DNA of 28,775 nt from a virus, in the IMG/VR virus record IMGVR_UViG_3300028025_004980, positions 1 through 28,775 of that record. One strand, given 5' to 3'. The notes beneath the pieces are model-generated. The model worked only from the letters and a program-made list of their open reading frames with translations. It did not search any database and was not told the DNA's origin. How positions within the stretch are numbered: position 1 is the first letter of the stretch; every line of letters starts with the position of its first letter. Below are positions 1 to 7,878 of the stretch, piece after piece. The translations under genes were made by a program, and so were the position numbers.

Positions 1-172
1 CTCCGTCTGTATCCAACAGCTTTATGTTGGCTTATAATTGGCTACTTTATTATAACTCACATTTTTATTTGTGATTAATTAAGAACTAACATTGCTATCA
101 GGGTTTAAATGGTTCACAGATAAATCTGGAATCACCACCTACCGATTTTACGGTATCTTAGTTAATTCTTTG

Positions 173-258
173 CGGAGAGAGTAGGATTCGAACCCACGGA
201 CCTTTGACAGTCTCCTGATTTCAAGTCAGGTGCAATAGACCAACTCTACCATCTCTCC
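173..258 (-). tRNA. tRNA-Ser (UGA)
   Basis: On the minus strand the acceptor GGAGAGA pairs with TCTCTCC. The anticodon stem CCTGA/TCAGG encloses CTTGAAA, giving anticodon UGA. A long variable arm typical of Ser follows, then the T-loop GTTCGAATC. CCA is not encoded; the base after G73 is C, then A. It reads UCA codons, which are common in this AT-rich phage. Confidence 0.95.
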
Positions 259-362
259 GTATAGATTTTTTCTTTCACATTTAGCCCAATCACCAGTGAG
301 ACAATGATTGGATTTTCGATTGAGACCCATAATGGGTTTGAAAATCTATAAAACTCTTCGAG

Positions 363-436
363 CGGACTGTACGGGACTCGAACCCGTGAACTCCACCGTG
401 ACAGGGTGGCATGATAACCAACTTCACCAACAATCC
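363..436 (-). tRNA. tRNA-Asp (GUC)
   Basis: The acceptor GGATTGT/ACAGTCC pairs with one G-U. The anticodon stem CCACC/GGTGG encloses CTGTCAC, giving GUC. The T-arm ACGGG-TTCGAGT-CCCGT is intact. The sequence after G73 is CT, the only tRNA in this cluster not followed by CA. Confidence 0.95.
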
Positions 437-627
437 AAAATAACAGGTTTTTTGTACCCTTCCGTACATCATAACCAACATATTTCTACATTGGTGGTTA
501 CATTTTCTCATTGGGTTAATTACTCCCCGATTATAGTAACTCTACCCTCACCGCTTTGATATCTAGAATCAAGACAGCTGTTCGGGATTTATATACCGTG
601 GGGTTACACCACAGTCATCACCTGTTG
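437..627. other. Unassigned spacer inside the tRNA cluster
   Basis: This is the largest tRNA-free gap in the cluster, about 190 bases. I see no tRNA T-arm signature and no convincing ORF on either strand. Similar unexplained spacers lie at 1-172, 259-362 and 701-853, while the tRNAs from 854 onward are only 4-8 bases apart. These spacers could hold decayed tRNAs or small RNAs; nothing in them can be named. Confidence 0.4.
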
Positions 628-700
628 AGCCCAAAGTCAGACTCGAACTGACGACCTGCTGATTACAAATCAGCTGCTCTACCAACTGAGCTATTCGGGC
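628..700 (-). tRNA. tRNA-Thr (UGU)
   Basis: The acceptor GCCCGAA pairs with TTTGGGC, the D-stem is GCTC/GAGC, and the anticodon stem GCTGA/TCAGC encloses TTTGTAA (anticodon UGU). The T-arm is GTCAG-TTCGAGT-CTGAC. The discriminator is U and is followed by CA. Confidence 0.96.
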
Positions 701-853
701 TACTATGGAAAACGGAAGATGGGGGTGTGGACATCCATTTTTATGATTGGCGTTTCTTGCTATTGCTAGCCCCGTTAAATCCCAATCAACCATTGTTTTA
801 CAAATATATGAACAATACTTTAAATTACAAAATAATTGTCAAATATATTTTTG

Positions 854-921
854 TTGCGGGGTCAGGAGTCGAACCTGAGACACTCGGCTTATGAGACCGG
901 TGGGGAACCATCCTCCCCGCA
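854..921 (-). tRNA. tRNA-Met-like (CAU), short D-arm
   Basis: The acceptor TGCGGGG/CCCCGCA, the T-arm TCAGG-TTCGACT-CCTGA and the anticodon loop CTCATAA (CAU) are clear. The D-arm is only about 11 nt, against about 15-17 normally. U8 and the conserved GG of the D-loop are missing, and the anticodon stem has one mismatch. Total length is 68 nt. The anticodon fits elongator Met, or Ile2 if lysidine-modified; initiator identity is less likely because position 1-72 is a U-A pair. It may be functional with an unusual fold or may be decaying. Confidence 0.75.
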
Positions 922-926
922 ATATG

Positions 927-997
927 TTGTCCCTCAAGGATTCGAACCTCAGCTACGTGAGCCAAATTCACGTGTACTACCGCTATACTAAAGGACA
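927..997 (-). tRNA. tRNA-Gln (UUG)
   Basis: The acceptor TGTCCTT/AGGGACA begins with the U1-A72 pair seen in many Gln tRNAs. The anticodon stem CGTGA/TCACG encloses ATTTGGC, which gives UUG with U33 in place. The T-loop TTCGAAT is present. A73 is followed by CA. Confidence 0.93.
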
Positions 998-1002
998 ATA
1001 TG

Positions 1003-1082
1003 TACCCAAGGTCGGACTCGAACCGACACGTCTATCGACACGGTTTCTAAGACCGCCGTGTATACCATTCCACCACTCGGGT
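1003..1082 (-). tRNA. tRNA-Leu (UAG)
   Basis: The acceptor ACCCGAG pairs with CTTGGGT. The anticodon stem GCGGT/ACCGT encloses CTTAGAA (UAG). A long variable arm of about 12 nt marks a type II tRNA. The T-arm is GTCGG-TTCGAGT-CCGAC. A73 is followed by CA. Confidence 0.95.
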
Positions 1083-1091
1083 ATTATTGTG

Positions 1092-1163
1092 CACCCACGT
1101 AAGGACTCGAACCTTCATTCTCGGTTTTGGAGACCGACGTTCTACCAATTGAACTACATAGGT
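1092..1163 (-). tRNA. tRNA-Trp (CCA)
   Basis: The acceptor ACCTATG/CGTGGGT is followed by U8-A9 and the D-stem GTTC/GAAC. The anticodon stem TCGGT/ACCGA encloses CTCCAAA (CCA anticodon). G73 is the usual Trp discriminator and is followed by CA. The T-stem has one mismatch at its base. Confidence 0.94.
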
Positions 1164-1168
1164 GTTTG

Positions 1169-1240
1169 CGTTGATGATAGGACTCGAACCTATAGTCGTT
1201 CGGTTAACAGCCGAAAGCTTCACCATTAAGCTACATCAAC
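1169..1240 (-). tRNA. tRNA-Asn (GUU)
   Basis: The acceptor GTTGATG/CATCAAC is perfect. The D-stem is GCTT/AAGC. The anticodon stem TTCGG/CCGAA encloses CTGTTAA (GUU). The T-arm is ATAGG-TTCGAGT-CCTAT. G73 is followed by CA. Confidence 0.96.
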
Positions 1241-1244
1241 ATTG

Positions 1245-1321
1245 TAGAGTAGACAGGATTCGAACCTGTGAGTTCTCTTGGTCCCAAACCAAGCGGGGTA
1301 ACCTGACTCCCCAACTACTCT
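1245..1321 (-). tRNA. tRNA-Pro (UGG)
   Basis: The acceptor AGAGTAG/CTACTCT is perfect. The D-stem is GGGG/CCCC. The anticodon stem CTTGG/CCAAG encloses TTTGGGA (UGG). The T-arm is ACAGG-TTCGAAT-CCTGT. A73 is followed by CA. It is the first tRNA in the direction of transcription. Confidence 0.96.
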
Positions 1322-1323
1322 AA

Positions 1324-1360
1324 AACAAAAAAACCCTGAGATTTTGAAGTCTCAGGGTTT
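1324..1360 (-). terminator. Intrinsic terminator or attenuator upstream of the tRNAs
   Basis: An 11-bp perfect stem (1331-1341 with 1350-1360) around an 8-nt loop is followed on the minus strand by TTTTTTTGTTTTA. It lies directly in front of tRNA-Pro, so it ends minus-strand transcription arriving from 1388-1528. Either the tRNAs are transcribed by read-through, or they are made from a promoter I cannot see. Confidence 0.85.
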
Positions 1361-1387
1361 CTTAATTCTATTAGTTAAAATTTACAT

Positions 1388-1483
1388 TTAACCGTGATTA
1401 ATATCTCCGAGACCATAGGACATAGGTTGCTCATTCCAATTTGGTTGGTTTGAAAACGACAGCATGTTTGTTAATTGTCTCAT
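1388..1483 (-). CDS. Small hypothetical peptide (31 aa)
   Basis: The 31-codon frame starts at ATG 1483 and encodes a polar peptide ending in GLGDINHG. It is supported mainly by context: a TATTTATT element lies upstream at 1521-1528 and a strong terminator begins 27 nt after its stop. The same frame is open to another ATG at 1588, giving 66 aa with a lipoprotein-like N-terminus (LLVSC), but that version would run through the promoter-like element. No function can be assigned. Confidence 0.35.
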   Translation of the reverse strand: MRQLTNMLSFSNQPNWNEQPMSYGLGDINHG

Positions 1484-1520
1484 TGAATTCTTTTTTAATT
1501 TAAATCTTTTACAAGATACC

Positions 1521-1528
1521 AATAAATA
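1521..1528 (-). promoter_or_regulatory. TATTTATT late-promoter-like element
   Basis: On the minus strand this reads TATTTATT, one base from the recurrent TATTTATA octamer. It lies 37 nt before ATG 1483 and could drive the 31-aa gene and, by read-through, the tRNA cluster. Confidence 0.35.
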
Positions 1529-1595
1529 TGTATATAAACAAGAAAAAGTTAAAAATATTTTAATAAATTTTTTTTGACTAGTTGCCATGTCTTGA

Positions 1596-1603
1596 TATTT
1601 ATC
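1596..1603 (+). promoter_or_regulatory. TATTTATC late-promoter-like element
   Basis: The octamer TATTTATC ends 3 nt before ATG 1607. It is a candidate promoter for the envelope-protein module that starts here. Confidence 0.45.
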
Positions 1604-1606
1604 AGT

Positions 1607-2125
1607 ATGACAAAAATAAAGGGAACCTCTCTCCTCCTTTTATTTACCCTGTTCTTAGCTCTCTCTTCATACGCTCAGGACACTAAAAAGGTATATATTA
1701 GCGGGGTAGAGAACAAAATCAAAATAGGTAAGTTCACCGGCAACCGAAACTTTGCGTTCGGAGTAAAGAACATTTTTCAAGAAATTTTACAGGATAAAGA
1801 CTTCTCCATTGTGGAAGAACAAAGTCAAGCTGATTTAATCTTCAGTGCGGAAATACTATACTTTGACGTTAATAGAACAAAACGTAACATATCGGTATTT
1901 CATTCAGATGTTGAAGAAACATTGGTTGTTATAAAAGGACTTCTTACGGACAATTCAGGTAAGAAACTTAAGGAATCCGTTGCTGAAGAATCAAGTTCAG
2001 AAATATCCACATCCACATTGATTACAGATGAGGGTAGTGGTAAAGTAAATCAACAAGCGTTGTCGTCCGCAATAAAGAAGACGTGCGAATCATTAATAAA
2101 TAAAATATTTTTTAACAAAAAGTAA
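1607..2125 (+). CDS. Secreted CsgG-like protein (short)
   Basis: This 172-aa protein begins with a Bacteroidota-type signal peptide that ends SSYAQ. The mature part resembles the periplasmic fold of the CsgG/DUF4410 group: an opening beta strand (KVYISGVEN), then a helix and strand (FGVKNIFQEILQDKDFSIVE), QADLIFSAEILYFDV, and a terminal helix (SAIKKTCESLINKIF). The start was chosen at ATG 1607 because the frame also opens at TTG 1574, which would put 11 residues ahead of the signal peptide. It is the first gene of the plus-strand envelope module, with the next gene 3 nt downstream. The family call is by pattern and would need a structure-based search. CsgG itself is about 260 aa, so this would be a minimal relative. 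Confidence 0.6.
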   Translation: MTKIKGTSLLLLFTLFLALSSYAQDTKKVYISGVENKIKIGKFTGNRNFAFGVKNIFQEILQDKDFSIVEEQSQADLIFSAEILYFDVNRTKRNISVFHSDVEETLVVIKGLLTDNSGKKLKESVAEESSSEISTSTLITDEGSGKVNQQALSSAIKKTCESLINKIFFNKK

Positions 2126-2128
2126 AAA

Positions 2129-3781
2129 ATGAAAAAACTACTCTCTCTTGGCTTCTTTTTATTGGTTGCCTTTACATCATTTGGTCAATTAACAATTAGT
2201 CAATCAATTACACCAACTACTGGATTAAAAGTAGGAGACACACTAACAGTTAGATATAACTTAACAAAAGGTACTGTGATAAAAAATCCTCGTTATCTTT
2301 GGTTTAGATATCAATTTAATAATAAGGCATTATCATATGTGTCAACCGCATTTAATCAAGGTACATCCGCACAAACATTTTACACAGGATGGAGTAACTA
2401 TAAGTTTACACCAAATGGAACTACAAGTGATAATAATTTGGATCTTCAATATGGTTTAACTCCTTGGGGATATGCTGTAAATGCTGATTGGAATGTTGGA
2501 CAATTAACTGTTCAAAGAGCCGATGCATCTATTAGTGGTTTAATTGCCACCCAAAAATACGTTTTAAAAGACCAAAACACATATAACAATATTTTCAAAA
2601 TAGATTTGGCGACGGGTACCGATACAACAGGTGCAAATGTTGGGACTATCTTTGGTGGTGGTTGGTCATCTGTAAGTAATGTTGTTGGTAACACGTCTCA
2701 ATTCAAAGTAAAAGTATTATATCCACAAGGATATACCATTACTGATCATAATGTTCAATTGATGAAATTGAAATCAAATGGTAGTGGTGAAATTGATTGG
2801 TCACAACAACCTATCGCACAATTACCATTGGATGCAAGTGGTGAAGCATTATTCACAACACAAGTTAAAGTTGGGGATTCAGTTGGTGTTTTTGTTGGAC
2901 CTGCATTTCAAAAAACTTGGATGAATAACATTGTAACAGTGTCTGATGCTTATAAGGCATTCTTAGGACACTCACAAACTGATATTAGTGGAACGGCAAA
3001 CTTCTTCACTTTACCTGCGTTGGAAAAGAAAGTTGGTAAAGTAACTAATACTCAAACTGCGTTTGGTGAAGCAGATTCTTACGCTTTATTTGCTCACGTA
3101 ATGGGACAAAATATGGATTCAAACGCAATGATTCCAACAAACACATCAACATCAGTAAGATGGTATAGTGGTTTATTAAATCAGAGTTGGTTAGATGGTG
3201 TTGTAAAGAGTAGAGTATTAATTGATTCACCAATAAAAGAGGTATACGCTGTATTTGCTTGGGGTGGGGATTTAAACTGGTCACATTCATCTGATCCGGC
3301 AGTAATTGCTAGTAGAATAACCGCAGGTCAATTTACAAATTCTGTAAATGATAAATCAACTAATTCAATCAAATCTATGAGCACCGCTCCGATGGCTTAT
3401 CAAACTTTAGCTGTTGAAAAAGCCACATTAGGTATTACTTCAACATTAGAGGGTGGTAAAGTTGTACTAACCACAACATTAACAAAGACAGAATTAGCAG
3501 GTTTACAAGTAATAATGAATTATGATGAATCCAAATTAACTTTGGATAACATCATATTTGATTCAGGTTCAACTATCACAAACTTCTCCACACATAAAGA
3601 TGGTAGATTAACTTTTGGTTCTATTGACCAATTGAAAAGTGCTAGAATTAAAGTAGGTACTCCATATAAATTAATATTCACACCAAAAACTACTTTAACA
3701 AATACTGCGGGTTTATTCTACTTTGTTTTATCAGATGCTGTTGATGCGAAAGGAAATAAAGTTGACTTAACCATTGAGTAA
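2129..3781 (+). CDS. Secreted dockerin/cohesin-like protein
   Basis: This 550-aa protein has a signal peptide (residues 1-20, ending SFGQ) and no other membrane segment. Residues 21-260 are an unrecognised beta-rich region. From about 268 the layout matches the next protein: VTVSDAYKAF, then EADSYALFAHVMG (a degenerate dockerin-like pair with the Ca2+ ligands largely lost), then WGGDLNWSHS at 378-387, then about 120 residues resembling a cohesin fold (LAGLQVIMNYDESKLTLDNI). In cellulosomes, cohesin and dockerin are partner domains on surface scaffolds. Here both sit on one chain, so self-assembly or assembly with the neighbour is conceivable. It could instead be a virion or adhesion protein, but a signal peptide is unusual for a phage structural protein. 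The stop overlaps the spurious early start of the next frame. Confidence 0.6.
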   Translation: MKKLLSLGFFLLVAFTSFGQLTISQSITPTTGLKVGDTLTVRYNLTKGTVIKNPRYLWFRYQFNNKALSYVSTAFNQGTSAQTFYTGWSNYKFTPNGTTSDNNLDLQYGLTPWGYAVNADWNVGQLTVQRADASISGLIATQKYVLKDQNTYNNIFKIDLATGTDTTGANVGTIFGGGWSSVSNVVGNTSQFKVKVLYPQGYTITDHNVQLMKLKSNGSGEIDWSQQPIAQLPLDASGEALFTTQVKVGDSVGVFVGPAFQKTWMNNIVTVSDAYKAFLGHSQTDISGTANFFTLPALEKKVGKVTNTQTAFGEADSYALFAHVMGQNMDSNAMIPTNTSTSVRWYSGLLNQSWLDGVVKSRVLIDSPIKEVYAVFAWGGDLNWSHSSDPAVIASRITAGQFTNSVNDKSTNSIKSMSTAPMAYQTLAVEKATLGITSTLEGGKVVLTTTLTKTELAGLQVIMNYDESKLTLDNIIFDSGSTITNFSTHKDGRLTFGSIDQLKSARIKVGTPYKLIFTPKTTLTNTAGLFYFVLSDAVDAKGNKVDLTIE

Positions 3782-3782
3782 T

Positions 3783-6089
3783 ATGAGGAAACTATTAGTA
3801 ATATGTTTTTTACTAATTTCATTTTTAGGGTTCGGACAGAGTGTATCTGCTCCGGACTCTAAATCATTTTTACCATCCACAACCGGACAAGATGCAAGTG
3901 GATTTAGTTTAAGTGGGTTTAACTCAACTGAAACCCTATTGGCATCAATTAGTTTAGTTAATCCACCATCGGGTACAACATTTGTATTAAACACAACAAC
4001 CGGTTTAACGGCAGCAAGTGGATTCACGTTATCGGGTAATAAGACTCGTTTAGTGGTGACGGGAACTATGGCTAATATCAATACAGCATTAGCATCACTA
4101 AAAGTAAATACAGGTTCGGTAATAGGTAATGTTCAATTATCGGTGGCAGCAACCGTAAACCCAATTGGTTTTTTTTACAACGGAGTTAATGGTCATTTTT
4201 ATAGACCCATAACCGCAACTAATGAAAGAACCACTTACACAAATGCAAGAGCAAGGTCTTTATTAACCACATTCAAAGGACAGACCGGATATTTGGTAAC
4301 TATAACATCAGCTTCCGAAGATGCTTTTATATTTGCAAATGTTCCAGCAACTAATGTTTGGTTTGCCGCAACGGATGAAGTAATAGATGGAAGATGGGTA
4401 ATTGATGCAGGACCTGAAAAAGGAACTGTAATGAAAACTCAAAACGGACAACTTAATGGAAACATTGTAGGCGTGTATAATAACTGGGCTGCTGGTGAAC
4501 CAAATGGTTCTAATGGTAGTGAGAACTACGCAGTTGCAAAGTGGAATGGTGCAGCAAATTGGAATGATTTATCAAACAATTGGAGTAATCCTTATGTAAT
4601 TGAATATGGAACTTGGACTAACCCAGATGATGCAACATTTACGGAGTTTTATACAAATTCAGTAACTCACTCAAACGGAGAAGTTTTAACCGCAAGATTT
4701 AATTTTGATTTTGGTAATAATGTAGATGAAACTAAATTTTCAGCAAAGGCAAATACTTTTGTAAATAATGTTTGGGGGACAACGACTAATACATTAAGGT
4801 CCATAAGTGGATTGGGTAAGGTTGATTTAACAAATGATTTGGATACTGCAAAAGTAAGTAATGGTGGTATTAAGGCAACAACAACAGGTGGACAAGTAGA
4901 ATGGTGTGTAATCTATGATTATGATGTAACTAACCAACGATATAGAATTGGTATTGATAGTAGAGAGGTGAATGGGATAGTTTCAAATCCATCATCAATT
5001 AGTAGTTTACAATTATTTGATTTATGGAATGGACCAGTAACATTTAATTCGTATGACCCAAATGGTTGGACGGAAGTTTATGTTTATACTCAAACTCAAT
5101 TTAATTTTAGTGGTTCATCATTTACATCAAACATAAGGGCGGGTAATGGATTTTATGGATTACAAGCAGAATTTACGTTTACATCAACAACCGCCTATAA
5201 ACAACATGGTATTGATTTATCATATACTAATCAAACGGATTTAAACAACCTATATAATAGTATTGTAACGGTTTCAGATGTGTTTTTAGCATTTAAAGAA
5301 TTATCAAATGGTGGAATATTTGGAAATCAAAGTGGATTAGAATTTACATCGGGTATTCAATTTATGAATGCTGATGTAAATGGTGATGGTACATTTAATG
5401 AATCGGACACATATAAGTTATTACAACATTTAACAGGTGCACAACCCCTTACTCAATACTCTACATTAACTTATTTAATGAAACTATATGGTAAATCAGA
5501 ATACGATGCTATCACCAAATCAAATTGGAATACTCAATTTAACGCAACCAGAAGTTTATATCCATTTAATTTGAATAGTAGTTCTTTAAATAATACTTAC
5601 AATGTAAATGTAACTTGGGTGGGTGATATAAATTTTTCACATTCAGCGCAACAAACCGTAAGCGGTGTTGCAACCAATTCAATGAGAACAATGAGTTTAA
5701 ATACCAATTCAATTCCAAATGAAATAAACGCATATCTAATAAGTGAAAATGTTGGTAATAAGTTAATAGTAACAATTTCGGTGGACCCACTACAACAAGA
5801 AGTGGTTGGAGCCCAATTCAATTTAAATTATGATAAAACCGCTTTAAAATTTGAAAAGGTAGAATTTACCACAAAAGGTACACCTACTAATTTTGGAACT
5901 GATAGGGGTTCATATGTAACATTGGGTTCATTAATAACTGACGGATCAACTACATTAGATAAAACAACCGAATATAAGATAACGTTTTTACCATCAATAG
6001 GATTAAATGGTACATTAGGATTGACGTCGATTTCAAATACCGATGCGGTTAATAAAAACGGAACTCAATTAAAAGTAAAGGTAAACTAA
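3783..6089 (+). CDS. Secreted C-type lectin, dockerin/cohesin-like protein
   Basis: This 768-aa protein starts at ATG 3783; the frame also opens at TTG 3774, inside the previous gene. A signal peptide ends GFGQ. A C-type lectin-like domain spans roughly residues 129-276. It carries both hallmark Ca2+/sugar motifs, EPN (239-241) and WND (260-262), which in known lectins favour mannose- or GlcNAc-type ligands. A beta-rich middle region follows. From about 494 comes the module shared with the upstream protein: VTVSDVFLAFKEL, a good dockerin/EF-hand loop DVNGDGTFNESD (531-542), WVGDINFSHS, and a C-terminal cohesin-like domain (VVGAQFNLNYDKTALKFEKV). It is predicted to act outside the cytoplasm, binding glycans on the host or a neighbouring cell. 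C-type lectin folds are frequent targets of diversity-generating retroelements, but no reverse transcriptase is seen here. Confidence 0.7.
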   Translation: MRKLLVICFLLISFLGFGQSVSAPDSKSFLPSTTGQDASGFSLSGFNSTETLLASISLVNPPSGTTFVLNTTTGLTAASGFTLSGNKTRLVVTGTMANINTALASLKVNTGSVIGNVQLSVAATVNPIGFFYNGVNGHFYRPITATNERTTYTNARARSLLTTFKGQTGYLVTITSASEDAFIFANVPATNVWFAATDEVIDGRWVIDAGPEKGTVMKTQNGQLNGNIVGVYNNWAAGEPNGSNGSENYAVAKWNGAANWNDLSNNWSNPYVIEYGTWTNPDDATFTEFYTNSVTHSNGEVLTARFNFDFGNNVDETKFSAKANTFVNNVWGTTTNTLRSISGLGKVDLTNDLDTAKVSNGGIKATTTGGQVEWCVIYDYDVTNQRYRIGIDSREVNGIVSNPSSISSLQLFDLWNGPVTFNSYDPNGWTEVYVYTQTQFNFSGSSFTSNIRAGNGFYGLQAEFTFTSTTAYKQHGIDLSYTNQTDLNNLYNSIVTVSDVFLAFKELSNGGIFGNQSGLEFTSGIQFMNADVNGDGTFNESDTYKLLQHLTGAQPLTQYSTLTYLMKLYGKSEYDAITKSNWNTQFNATRSLYPFNLNSSSLNNTYNVNVTWVGDINFSHSAQQTVSGVATNSMRTMSLNTNSIPNEINAYLISENVGNKLIVTISVDPLQQEVVGAQFNLNYDKTALKFEKVEFTTKGTPTNFGTDRGSYVTLGSLITDGSTTLDKTTEYKITFLPSIGLNGTLGLTSISNTDAVNKNGTQLKVKVN

Positions 6090-6094
6090 AAATT

Positions 6095-6376
6095 ATGGAA
6101 TTTAATTTTGGATATGATGAAATGAAGAATTTCATATTAAAGACTGGTAAATATAAAATTGTAAATGTTAAGTGTTTTAAACAAGTTCCTAGTAACTGGT
6201 ATAATGGTTTCCGATATATGGAAGAAGAAGTGTATGTAGAAGTGGCTTACCTAATAGATGATATTGAAACTGAAAAATGGTTATTTAATGGTGAGTGGAA
6301 AGGAAACTATATGCTGCAGGGGAGGATTGAATCGGCCTTTCACACAGAGATGAAAAATAAACTATTAAATTTATAA
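6095..6376 (+). CDS. Hypothetical protein (93 aa)
   Basis: This is a soluble 93-aa protein with no signal peptide or membrane segment, set among genes for exported proteins. It is rich in aromatic and acidic residues. It starts 5 nt after the lectin gene stop and ends 5 nt before the next start, so it belongs to the same transcript. A second in-frame ATG lies at codon 10. I do not recognise the family. Confidence 0.7.
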   Translation: MEFNFGYDEMKNFILKTGKYKIVNVKCFKQVPSNWYNGFRYMEEEVYVEVAYLIDDIETEKWLFNGEWKGNYMLQGRIESAFHTEMKNKLLNL

Positions 6377-6381
6377 TATAA

Positions 6382-7275
6382 GTGAAAAAATTATTATTAA
6401 TCATATCGTTAGTTTTAATTGGATTTGTATCAAACGCACAAATACAAAAACCTGATACATTACAACTATCACCAAAAGAATTATTTGGAGAAAGTGATGA
6501 TTGGAACGATGTGGGTATATTACAATCCTATGTTAATTTTTCAAAAGATGTTCTTTCATCATCAAACTTATCAGTTGGCATAATTGGAAAGCAGGTATCT
6601 ACTACTCTTAATTTGGGTTACAATAAATCATCTATGAATGGTCAATGGGGACATACATTTGCAGCATCAATAAATCCTATATGGAATTATTATGGAGTAG
6701 GATATGGTTTCACTAGAAATAGGGATAAAAGAACAACCACAATACAATCATTCTATTCAACGGATTTTGATTTCCAAAAAGATATTACCCTATCATTCAT
6801 AGATGTGTTCAGAACTAAAAAGTTTGGAACATTTGGATATAGTGTAATTGCGTCAAAATCATTTTGGGGAACTTATCAAGGTGAATGGGAGGGAAAATAT
6901 ACGGTAGATGAAAATGGTGATTTTAAAGATTTAATATATCCACAAATGCCAGCATCAAGTGAATTGAGTTATAGAGGTATGGTGATGTACACGTATACAT
7001 TGAAAACAAATAGAGTAAACATATCGCCACAGGTATTTGCAATGAGTGATGTATATAAAGTATTTAAAGATGGTACTGAATCAGATTTGGCATATGTGGA
7101 TGATTTCAATTTGGACTTATATTATGGAGTATCTATGGATTGGAAAATAACCAAAAGATTTGTTTTGAACACTAATATTAGATATAACACAACTTGGGAT
7201 AAATTAAGTGAGTCGGTTGGGTATAAAAAGGAAAATCCAATAATGGTTATGGTAGGTACAAACTTTCAATTTTAA
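6382..7275 (+). CDS. Predicted outer-membrane beta-barrel protein
   Basis: This 297-aa protein begins at GTG 6382, which is followed at once by a lysine-rich signal peptide ending SNAQ. The mature chain alternates polar and hydrophobic residues in repeated strand-like stretches and ends in aromatic F (VGTNFQF), as barrel proteins do. A segment near the C-terminus (SPQVFAM ... WKITKRFVLNTNIRY) aligns by eye with the end of the protein at 11806-13224 (SPQIFTM ... YKLSKRFGFSFNYKL), so the two are probably paralogues. Its stop overlaps the next ATG (TAATG), indicating translational coupling. The role is unknown; a pore, adhesin or receptor mask are all possible. Confidence 0.65.
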   Translation: MKKLLLIISLVLIGFVSNAQIQKPDTLQLSPKELFGESDDWNDVGILQSYVNFSKDVLSSSNLSVGIIGKQVSTTLNLGYNKSSMNGQWGHTFAASINPIWNYYGVGYGFTRNRDKRTTTIQSFYSTDFDFQKDITLSFIDVFRTKKFGTFGYSVIASKSFWGTYQGEWEGKYTVDENGDFKDLIYPQMPASSELSYRGMVMYTYTLKTNRVNISPQVFAMSDVYKVFKDGTESDLAYVDDFNLDLYYGVSMDWKITKRFVLNTNIRYNTTWDKLSESVGYKKENPIMVMVGTNFQF

Positions 7276-7532
7276 TGAAAAAGATATTAATCATATTATT
7301 ATTGTGTATAACACTTTCTTCTTGTGTATCATATAAGATTAGGATAATAGAATATGATGGGACGGGGTATTCTTTATACTTACCAATGAAAAGGTATGGC
7401 TTAGATACATGGTACGATGATAACATTATATATTATTCAGAAGAAATGGCAAAATTTAAAATTCAAAAATGGAAGAATGGTGAATACCATTCAAACCCAT
7501 TTAAAAAACCAAAATATATTAAAATAAACTAA
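7275..7532 (+). CDS. Small lipoprotein (85 aa)
   Basis: The N-terminus is a typical lipoprotein signal: MKK, a run of I and L, then the lipobox LSSC. The mature part of about 67 residues is tyrosine- and lysine-rich, with no recognised domain. It overlaps both neighbours by TAATG junctions. It would be lipidated and held in the outer or inner membrane; the sorting cannot be told from the sequence. Confidence 0.7.
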   Translation: MKKILIILLLCITLSSCVSYKIRIIEYDGTGYSLYLPMKRYGLDTWYDDNIIYYSEEMAKFKIQKWKNGEYHSNPFKKPKYIKIN

Positions 7533-7876
7533 TGAAAAAATTAATATTAATATCATTTATTTTATTGGTAGGGTGTGTTAAACCCGAATTACCGATGCCT
7601 GAGGTGGTTGCAAAAGATAATATCTTTAATGTAACGGAAAGTAAGGTAACAAATGGACAATCTATCTATTTTGATTTACCTTCCGCAGGTACGTATACAT
7701 TGACCTTAATAGACGTGGCAACAAATCAAGTTATTAGTCGAGAAAGATTTATTGGACAAAATGGTGAAAATGTAAAGAAGATTTACACTAATTCCTTACC
7801 TACCAGATATTTATATTTAGTACTTGAGGATGTGGGTAAAAATCAATTAAAAAAGACAAAAATAATAGTAAATTAA
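7532..7876 (+). CDS. Lipoprotein with sorting-domain-like beta fold
   Basis: A short lipoprotein signal ends in the lipobox LVGC. The mature chain ends in a beta-sandwich pattern (YTLTLIDVATNQVISRERF, then KKIYTNSLP, then YLYLVLED) that resembles type IX secretion C-terminal domains and related small Ig-like folds. The same pattern recurs in the next gene (KVYTNALP), so the two are likely tandem duplicates. A type IX sorting function is doubtful because the protein already has a lipobox and little cargo. Confidence 0.65.
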   Translation: MKKLILISFILLVGCVKPELPMPEVVAKDNIFNVTESKVTNGQSIYFDLPSAGTYTLTLIDVATNQVISRERFIGQNGENVKKIYTNSLPTRYLYLVLEDVGKNQLKKTKIIVN

Positions 7877-7878
7877 AA

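Noticed and set aside
1-172. Tenth tRNA at the left edge
   Set aside because: A small CCAAC/GTTGG hairpin exists, but no T-arm or acceptor can be built from the sequence available.
290-793. Short frames overlapping the tRNA genes
   Set aside because: They run through tRNA-Asp and tRNA-Thr and have no coding features.
3783-6089. Target of a diversity-generating retroelement
   Set aside because: A C-type lectin fold is present, but no reverse transcriptase and no template repeat with A-specific changes is seen in the window.
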